A DNA stretch of 12,709 nt, taken from contig JAGHVA010000188.1 of assembly GCA_018064565.1 (NCBI GenBank), forward strand, positions 1 through 12,709, written 5' to 3'. The DNA comes from Candidatus Colimorpha onthohippi (GTDB lineage Bacteria > Bacteroidota > Bacteroidia > Bacteroidales > P3). Positions 9,501 through 12,709 of this stretch are shown here, piece by piece. Under the pieces are notes generated by a model. It searched no databases, had not been told where the DNA came from, and saw nothing but the letters and a program-made list of their open reading frames with translations. The translations under genes and the position numbers were made by a program. Within the stretch, counting starts at the first letter, position 1. The number at the start of each line of letters is the position of its first letter.

Positions 9501-10382
9501 CAGGAATCGTGTGATAGTTTGATTCGTCTTGTATTGGCTGTGAACCAGACGTTCTATGGTTTGACGCAAGACACGATATGCGAGGGCGAAGTGCTGCGTT
9601 TTATGGATCGTTATTATAGTAAGACTGGTTCGTACAGCTTGCGGCATCGCACGCGTGAGGGGTGCGACAGCATCCTGACGCTTGATCTTACGGTCAACCC
9701 CGTGTATTATGACACGGAGCACGTGGTTAGGTGTTATGGTGAGCGATATCGGTGGGAAGACAGTGTGGAGTATGGCGATTCGTTTGTGGGAGGTAGTGTG
9801 CTTTACCAAACGGTAGATGGATGTGATAGTGTGCGCACGTTATGGCTTCAGATAGACCGACCCGTGCTGGCTGTGGCGGATGCTTCGCCTCGTGTGGTGT
9901 CGTTCGACAACGCAACACCGCTGATCAAAGACAGGACAGTCAATTCGGTTGAGAGTTTCTGGTTTGTCGATGGACATCAGGTTGCGCAGGGGGCGGCAGC
10001 CTATTACCAATATCCAATAGATCGTGATTCGGTGGTGGTAACCTTGGTTACGCAGAGCGCATTGGGGTGTGTGGATACCGCAAGTGTTACCTTGTTGCGC
10101 GATATGGGGCAGATATGGGCTCCTAATATCTTCACTCCCGAGTTGCCAAGCAACAATAAGTTCCGTTTCTTGGTGCGTGATATTGGCACTTTTGAATGCC
10201 GTATCTATAACCGTATGGGCTTGCTGGTGTATCAGTCGTCAGTTGCCGATGAGGCTTGGGATGGTACTCATAAAGGGGTACCGTGTCCGCAAGGCTCGTA
10301 TGTGTATATAGTAAATTACACCTCAAGATGGCAACCCAAGGAGCGGCTGACACTGAAAGGTAGCGTGCTGTTGGTGCGGTAG
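3540..10382 (+). CDS. Giant T9SS-secreted protein: IgGFc-binding-like head, 28-unit A/B repeat stalk, type B sorting domain
   Basis: A 2280-residue protein starting at GTG. The first 36 or so residues have basic residues and then a hydrophobic run ('LLFATLLLSI'), fitting a signal peptide cut near 'RSQ'. Residues about 41-450 resemble the bacterial IgGFc-binding-protein N-terminal domain ('QGVDFWLTYLFN', 'VTAKRACTGVAV', 'FTVQPGQITYVDIP', 'HLVEQLMPT'). This family is named after human FCGBP; ligands of most bacterial members are unknown. A PKD domain follows (about 463-541, 'AVWQFGDGS'). Residues about 542-2108 are 28 tandem units. A short Ig/PKD-like linker (about 2109-2190) leads to the gliding-motility C-terminal domain (about 2193-2280, 'PNIFTP', 'IYNRMG', 'WDG', 'CPQGSYVYI'), the T9SS type B signal. 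It lies 25 nt behind another T9SS cargo gene, with no promoter seen between, so co-transcription is likely. An extended surface adhesin or binding protein is the natural inference, but the ligand is not shown. The architecture calls are firm; the function is not. Confidence 0.88.
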   Translation: MSVIGIAKRVCVIRVAKAFRLLFATLLLSITFPLRSQQPTTQGVDFWLTYLFNYDATADLKLIVTAKRACTGVAVNQASGWAQTFTVQPGQITYVDIPSSFAYTSSYGGATPTGIHVTTTDTVSLYASNYYEASFDVTNILPTATLRDEYVVQTYAAKNAGAYSEFSIVATQDNTKIDITIPSTGRTLNGLSGRTYTQTLNAGEVHQMVSYYGDDLSGTYIKSRDCKPIAVYAGNIAAQVPYSSCCGDHLVEQLMPTNYHGKKFIITSSLLRTNDRVKITASEDDCELWVNGVYSMRLSAYQSVEYELRANEVACLETTKPAQVFLYFTGATYGSMEELGDPSMVMISPVEQQIGKVTFGTFSTPITNRHFVNVITQTKDVPNMVLDNANISSRFTRLPYDTTYSYARMEINYGSHTLECEDGAFVAHVYGIGKYESYSYSVGSSAADLATYISINGSERVLDDDAAFATCKGSQIRLDAKCNYPLASAVWQFGDGSSATGLSVNHSYNTVGYHDAKVITTLKKERCGLLGYDTASVKIFVSQSSNVQVDGELCEGGSYIWNDSRYNAPGTYTFSTTNQYGCDSSVTLTLVQKTAVTTNVGLSCIENQLPYVYKNYIFSNATDTTLIYKSRDGCDSLVKVSLKVWLNQQSQIDSSVCENSLPLEWNEVWFAWPQQYPRTDFDIKHTKILFGVHGEDSTVDMVLRIMRNSEGRVNKSITENELPYRYEGLVFYGEQSDTLLKRSNVKGCDSLIHFSLNVLYNSRTVRDTTICEGALPLTWCGFQFKASSTTPEGTYMLTHEHTYTASDGTDSLVIYRVKVNRNSLVEYHKEQIERYLPYQFAGRLWRTDQEPTIIKMTNHIGCDSLITFSLKVWHNVSVAVDSTVCENQMPFIWNQMPFVQPSPRPTGAYTLNQSKVLIGCHGEDSTVNMTLHVNRNSYSEHRDTVVENALPVWYAGVRFTDAQSDTTLVRVNKAGCDSLIKYSLYVRYNKNVVHDSVVCENGLPVVWNGVRFVSPTPLPSGTFSISHVTKLRASDGADSNITMRLKVYRNSAVTYHKEVIENNLPYRFAGIVWTTDHTDTNLLRVNSVGCDSLITFSLKVWRNQEVAVDSEICENQLPLVWNNIRYVFPQPRPSSSFSLTGSKVLRGVHGEDSTVNMTVYVKRNSRYQQSDTVVENRLPVNFSGVRFVDSQPETTLVRVNAAGCDSLITYRLKVWKNRETLLEQTVCENALPLTWNSLSFTFPAHTPDGDFDVQHSKKFRGVHGEDSVVKMTLHVRRNSYVALHEEVVQNQLPYSYWGVTFDTDHDDTLLVRSNKAGCDSLITFSLKVWRNQEVAVDSEICENQLPLVWNNVRYVFPQPRPSSSFSLTGSKVLHGVHGEDSTVNMTVYVKRNSRYQQSDTVVENQLPVIFAGVRFVDSQPETTLVRVNAAGCDSLITYRLKVWKNRETLLEQTVCENALPVTWNTLSFTFPEPVPDGDFDVQHSKMFSGIHGEDSVVKMTLHVRRNSYDTLHEQVLQNQLPHSYWGVTFDMDQADTLLLRSNKAGCDSLITYALKVWWNRDTLLLQTVCENQLPVVWNGVTFNQGYPWPDSKFVIRRSKMLTASHGEDSLVHMEVYVNRNTYYSQHDTLVENSLPACIAGYCFYESHQDTTLVRVNQDGCDSLINYSLWVYHNCRTSLDSMVCENNLPIEWNGVQFGFPEPRETGVFDVCHDKMFEGAHGEDSLVSMRVHVLRNSYYQQRDTVVQNALPHRFSDWNFDTDVVDSLLVRPNSVGCDSLITYSLKVWWNRVSTIDHVLCENQMPWEWNGVLFELPDTLNQSPVYLLDTVLLVASHGEDSTVGMRVIVHLNTYYQQHDTVVQNRLPVFFAGVVFRDTQHDTVLVRRNRMGCDSLIDYSLHVWHNKQIRYDTMVCRNFLPLTWRDSLFTDRALKRAILPACHGEDSIIDLNLSVGEVYDILIDTTICSNVSFNVGGKEYRQRGNYEVMLRTQESCDSLIRLVLAVNQTFYGLTQDTICEGEVLRFMDRYYSKTGSYSLRHRTREGCDSILTLDLTVNPVYYDTEHVVRCYGERYRWEDSVEYGDSFVGGSVLYQTVDGCDSVRTLWLQIDRPVLAVADASPRVVSFDNATPLIKDRTVNSVESFWFVDGHQVAQGAAAYYQYPIDRDSVVVTLVTQSALGCVDTASVTLLRDMGQIWAPNIFTPELPSNNKFRFLVRDIGTFECRIYNRMGLLVYQSSVADEAWDGTHKGVPCPQGSYVYIVNYTSRWQPKERLTLKGSVLLVR
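5481..9242 (+). repeat. Core array: eleven A+B pairs of exactly 342 nt
   Basis: The A unit is 62 residues with core 'VCENxLPxxWN', a Pro-rich 'FxxPxPxP', and 'HGEDS' before 'VxMxxxVxRNS'. The B unit is 52 residues with core 'DTVVENxLPxxFAGVxF', 'TLVRVNxxGCDSLI' and 'YSLKVWxN'. A units start at 5481, 5823, 6165, 6507, 6849, 7191, 7533, 7875, 8217, 8559 and 8901; B units start 186 nt later in each pair. 11 x 342 = 3762 nt covers the block exactly. A and B align with each other once A's extra ten residues before 'GEDS' are set aside, so both descend from one unit type. Confidence 0.88.
6849..8216 (+). repeat. Tandem 684-nt direct repeat (two A-B-A-B blocks)
   Basis: Block 1 is 6849-7532 and block 2 is 7533-8216. 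Several stretches of about 60 nt look identical at offset 684, for example those starting at 6993/7677 and 7131/7815. Hand-counted residue identities of the four matching units are 60/62, 49/52, 54/62 and 40/52. Similarity also runs back into the end of the preceding B units ('LITFSLKVWRN' before both blocks). This fits unequal crossing-over between array copies. The region could collapse in short-read assembly. Confidence 0.8.
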
Positions 10383-10391
10383 CGTATAGGC

Positions 10392-10406
10392 GAGCCGAGA
10401 CGGCTC
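10392..10406. terminator. Short hairpin between convergent genes, possible bidirectional terminator
   Basis: A perfect 6-bp stem GAGCCG (10392-10397) / CGGCTC (10401-10406) encloses the loop AGA. It sits 9 nt after the giant gene's stop and overlaps the last two bases of the ung stop codon read on the - strand. No U-rich tract follows on either strand, so intrinsic termination is uncertain. Its place between convergent genes is the main support. Confidence 0.4.
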
Positions 10407-11082
10407 AGTCTAAAGGTATGTTCCAATCAATACCAGACATGCCTTGCTGTTGTAGCAGTGCATTGCATTGTGAGAAATGCTTGCATCCAAAAAAACCGCG
10501 GTAGGCTGACAGTGGCGACGGATGGGGAGCTGTGAGTATGAAATGTCGCGAGGTGTCTATCAGCTCTTTCTTTCGGATGGCATAACTCCCCCAAAGCATG
10601 AATACGATGCCTTGGCGCTGACAAGAGAGTGCCCGTATGGCAGCATCGGTAAATTGTTCCCAACCTTTGTTTTGATGAGAACCAGCTTGATGGGCTCGAA
10701 CCGTAAGCGTAGCGTTGAGCAGTAGCACACCTTGGTCTGCCCAATGAGACAGATGCCCATATTGTGGTGATAGCTGCATGCCGAGATCAGCGTTTATCTC
10801 CTTGATGATGTTGACCAGCGATGGCGGAACTGCTACCCCTTTGGGAACCGAGAAGCAAAGCCCTTCGGCTTGACCTGGCTCATGATAAGGGTCTTGTCCG
10901 ATGATGACTGCTTTGACCTGGTTAAATGGCGTCCGATTGAATGCCTCAAAAATCAGGCTGCCTTTTGGAAAACATACGTACTGCGACCGTTCTTGTACCA
11001 GAAACGAACGCAATTGTTGAAAATAGGGGGCATCAAATTCGGGTTGAAGTACCTTTAACCATGAGGGTTCTAACTGTATCAT
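10405..11082 (-). CDS. ung: Uracil-DNA glycosylase, family 1
   Basis: A 225-residue cytoplasmic base-excision-repair enzyme that hydrolyses the glycosidic bond of uracil in DNA, leaving an abasic site. The family signatures are all present: the water-activating loop 'GQDPYH' (62-67, catalytic Asp64), the uracil-binding strand 'GVLLLN' (118-123, Asn123), and 'HPSPLSAYRGFFGC' (187-200, catalytic His187, with the DNA-intercalation loop). These residue numbers match my recollection of the E. coli enzyme (229 residues), so the protein looks complete and active. Its ATG overlaps the stop of the upstream hydrolase gene by one base (TAATG), which suggests translational coupling and one transcript with that gene and lysS. 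It is the last gene of that cluster and converges on the giant T9SS gene, with 22 nt between the two stops. Confidence 0.96.
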   Translation of the reverse strand: MIQLEPSWLKVLQPEFDAPYFQQLRSFLVQERSQYVCFPKGSLIFEAFNRTPFNQVKAVIIGQDPYHEPGQAEGLCFSVPKGVAVPPSLVNIIKEINADLGMQLSPQYGHLSHWADQGVLLLNATLTVRAHQAGSHQNKGWEQFTDAAIRALSCQRQGIVFMLWGSYAIRKKELIDTSRHFILTAPHPSPLSAYRGFFGCKHFSQCNALLQQQGMSGIDWNIPLD

Positions 11083-11717
11083 TAAAGAAACGGATTGTGC
11101 AAGCGCTCTTTGCCGATGGTGCTTCGGATGCCATGTCCAGGCAGCACGCTGTATTCGTCAGGCAGCGTAAGCAGTTTGTCTTTTATGTTGGCGATTAGCA
11201 GTTGGTGGTCGCCACCAGGAAGGTCGGTTCTTCCAACCGAGAGGTGGAAGAGCGCATCGCCAGTAATCACACATTTGTCGTCGGTGCTTACATAGCACAT
11301 GCTGCCCGGACAGTGGCCAGGCACATATCGAGCTTGCAGGGTCGATTGTCCTAACGGCAAAATCTCGTTGTCTTGGATAAAACAAGTTGGCAAGTCGTCA
11401 AGATTTGTAATCTCAAAGCCCATGATGGACGCATACGATACGGCTTGGTGTATCAGTTGGGTGCCATCGGGGTGCATGGTTACGGGCAGATGGTAGCACT
11501 CACTCGCTTGCCGTAGTCCAGCGATATGATCTACATGGGCATGCGTCAGCAAGATATATCGCGGTGTTAACTGCTGCTGCTCAATGAATTGTTTTACTTG
11601 AGCTTCTTCGTAAGAGGCTTCGGCAGCCGGGTCGATGAGGGCACATTGCCGGCTGCCAGAGTCATACACCACATAGCTGTTGACGCCATAGTGGTTGAGT
11701 GTGAATGATTCTATCAT
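11082..11717 (-). CDS. Metallo-beta-lactamase-fold hydrolase, glyoxalase II-like (YcbL type)
   Basis: A 211-residue soluble protein of the MBL superfamily. The zinc ligands are visible: 'THAHVDH' (His59, His61, Asp63, His64), His135 in 'PGHCPGS', Asp154 in 'TGDALF', and His195 in 'LPGHG'. The segment 'GRTDLPGGD' after the metal-binding Asp is typical of the short glyoxalase II-like subgroup that lacks the long substrate-binding C-terminal domain of classical GloB. The likely reaction is thioester hydrolysis (for example an acyl-glutathione-like or other thiol adduct), but the substrate cannot be read from the sequence. ATG 11717 is 5 nt after the lysS stop, and the gene overlaps ung by one base, so it is the middle gene of a tight cluster. 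No Shine-Dalgarno was seen, which is usual in Bacteroidota. Confidence 0.9.
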   Translation of the reverse strand: MIESFTLNHYGVNSYVVYDSGSRQCALIDPAAEASYEEAQVKQFIEQQQLTPRYILLTHAHVDHIAGLRQASECYHLPVTMHPDGTQLIHQAVSYASIMGFEITNLDDLPTCFIQDNEILPLGQSTLQARYVPGHCPGSMCYVSTDDKCVITGDALFHLSVGRTDLPGGDHQLLIANIKDKLLTLPDEYSVLPGHGIRSTIGKERLHNPFL

Positions 11718-11722
11718 CGTAC

Positions 11723-12709
11723 TTATATATTTGCAATCCAGCTTTCAAGAGTCTCTTTCTGGAGTGCAGGTACATCGAGTTTCAGTTTTTTGCGTAGTCC
11801 GCCCAAGTCGTTAAACAACTTGTTGATATTGGCTTCTTTGAGCTGGTTTAAGGTGTTGATGCCAGCTTTGCGCAGTGCGGGAATCCATGCGGCATCTACT
11901 CCTAAGTTTGCAAAGTCTTGGTCGGTAGAGACTGTAGCCTTCTTTTCGGGTTTCATCTGTGGGAAGAGGAGTACATCTTGGATGCTCTGTTCGCCAGTCA
12001 TCATCATAACCAGTCGGTCTATGCCGATGCCCATGCCGCTGGTAGGCGGCATTCCGTATTCAAGCGCGCGCACAAAATCCATATCGATAAACATGGCTTC
12101 GTCATCGCCTTTCTCGCTCAGGCGCAACTGCTCCTGAAATCTGCCCAACTGGTCGATAGGATCGTTGAGTTCGCTATAGGCATTGGCAAGTTCTTTGCCA
12201 CAGACAAATAGTTCAAACCGTTCGGTCAGGTTCGGGTTGTTGCGGTGCCGTTTGCACAAGGGCGACATCTCGATAGGATAGTCGGTTACAAATGTGGGCT
12301 GTATGAGCGACGCCTCGCATTTCTCTCCAAAAATTGCGTCAATTAGTTTGCCTTTGCCCATGGTGTCGTTGGTTTCAATGCCCAATGTCTTGCAGGTGTC
12401 GCGCAGTTGCTGTTCGTCCATATCGGATACATCGTAGCCTGTCATCTCCTTGATGAGGTCGCACATAGGGGCTCGGCGGAACGGAGCCTTGAAGTCAATC
12501 TCATTGCCCCATACATTTACCTTAGTGGTGCCGTGTAGCGTCATCGCAATACGGCTAAGCATCTGCTCTACGAACTCCATCATCCAGTTGTAGTCTTTGT
12601 AGGCTACATAAATCTCCATACAAGTAAACTCAGGATTGTGAGTGCGATCCATGCCCTCATTGCGGAAATTGCGGCTAAACTCATATACTCCAGCATATCC
12701 TCCTACAAT
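11723..12709 (-). CDS. lysS: Lysyl-tRNA synthetase, class II (C-terminal 328 residues; 5' end outside the window)
   Basis: This enzyme charges tRNA-Lys with lysine using ATP. The frame stays open to the window edge beyond the internal ATG at 12652, and the extra 19 codons give 'YEFSRNFRNEG', which is class II motif 2, followed by 'HNPEFT'. Motif 3 is 'SGMGIGIDRLVMM' (visible residues about 224-236). 'DYPIEMSPLCKRH' and 'FELFVCGKELANAYSELNDP' are typical of LysRS active-site and dimer regions. The missing part would hold the anticodon-binding OB domain and motif 1. After the catalytic core ('LLFPQMKPEKK') comes an extra tail of about 75 residues ('GINTLNQLKEANINKL', 'LGGLRKKLKLDVPAL') with a helix-hairpin-helix look. 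I recall such a tail as usual in Bacteroidota LysRS and absent from the E. coli enzyme. It is probably the promoter-proximal gene of the lysS-hydrolase-ung cluster. Confidence 0.96.
   Translation of the reverse strand: MVGGYAGVYEFSRNFRNEGMDRTHNPEFTCMEIYVAYKDYNWMMEFVEQMLSRIAMTLHGTTKVNVWGNEIDFKAPFRRAPMCDLIKEMTGYDVSDMDEQQLRDTCKTLGIETNDTMGKGKLIDAIFGEKCEASLIQPTFVTDYPIEMSPLCKRHRNNPNLTERFELFVCGKELANAYSELNDPIDQLGRFQEQLRLSEKGDDEAMFIDMDFVRALEYGMPPTSGMGIGIDRLVMMMTGEQSIQDVLLFPQMKPEKKATVSTDQDFANLGVDAAWIPALRKAGINTLNQLKEANINKLFNDLGGLRKKLKLDVPALQKETLESWIANI

Larger units (their letters stand above)
5163..9863 (+). repeat. 28-unit tandem protein-repeat array (C-B-(A-B)x11-A-C-C-C)
   Basis: Unit boundaries can be set by eye from 'GCDS'/'GEDS' and the following beta-strand-like 'LxVxxN'. 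Unit 0 (5163-5321) is a canonical two-Cys unit (type C). Unit 1 (5322-5480, 53 residues) is B-like but has both Cys ('SCIEN' and 'GCDS'). Units 2-23 (5481-9242) are eleven A+B pairs. Unit 24 (9243-9398) is an A unit shortened to 52 residues. Units 25, 26 and 27 start at 9399, 9552 and 9705 and are type C again. The family is the 'C-E-x-x-Y-x-W ... GCDS-x-x-x-L-x-L-x-V' repeat often found in T9SS cargo of Bacteroidota. I infer small beta-sandwich units forming a rod. Confidence 0.85.

Noticed and set aside
5163..9863. CRISPR-like or minisatellite DNA repeat
   Set aside because: The periodicity is 342 nt, in frame, with codon-level divergence and conserved protein motifs. It has no short constant repeats separated by unique spacers.
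3540..10382. Polymorphic toxin or contact-dependent inhibition protein
   Set aside because: The repeat stalk resembles large exoproteins, but the C-terminus is a T9SS sorting domain rather than a toxin, and no immunity-type small gene follows.
12650..12652. ATG as the true start of lysS
   Set aside because: The frame continues upstream through class II motif 2 ('SRNFRNEG'), so this Met is internal and the gene runs off the window.

Overview
The window looks like a chromosomal segment from a member of the Bacteroidota, most likely an uncultured gut- or mucosa-type Bacteroidales. Three things point there: two secreted proteins ending in the gliding-motility/type B sorting domain of the type IX secretion system (T9SS), a promoter of the Bacteroidota form TTG-N20-TAnnTTTG, and a class II lysyl-tRNA synthetase with a C-terminal tail that I recall from this phylum. 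The assignment rests on protein-family recognition, not on a database search.

Layout. Positions 1-234 hold the 3' end of a gene whose product ends in a Fibrobacter-succinogenes-major-paralog-like (FISUMP-like) domain. A 151-bp intergenic region carries the promoter. It drives an apparent two-gene operon on the + strand. The first gene (386-3514) encodes a 1042-residue secreted protein with CUB-like, PKD-like and proprotein-convertase P-like modules and a type B sorting domain. The second gene (3540-10382) encodes a 2280-residue protein with an IgGFc-binding-like N-terminal head, one PKD module, a 28-unit repeat stalk and the same kind of sorting domain. On the - strand, convergent with these, lies a compact housekeeping cluster transcribed lysS (cut by the window end), then a metallo-beta-lactamase-fold hydrolase, then ung. 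A short hairpin separates the two convergent blocks.

The most unusual object is the repeat stalk at 5163-9863. Its ends are ordinary two-cysteine 'GCDS' repeats. Its core is a strict alternation of two diverged unit types: A (62 residues, one Cys in a VCEN motif, HGEDS in place of GCDS) and B (52 residues, no Cys at the first site, GCDS kept). Eleven consecutive A+B pairs (5481-9242) are each exactly 342 nt, with no insertion or deletion. The two unit types have lost opposite cysteines of the ancestral pair, so bonding between neighbouring units is an attractive hypothesis. Inside the array, a four-unit block of 684 nt is duplicated in tandem (6849-7532 and 7533-8216), with amino-acid identity falling unit by unit.

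How the genes may work together (inference): the two + strand proteins are probably co-expressed, exported by the Sec system and T9SS, and attached to or released from the cell surface. There the IgGFc-binding-like head would be held out on the long stalk. The - strand genes are routine translation, DNA-repair and metabolism genes. I saw no tRNA or rRNA gene, insertion sequence or CRISPR array.
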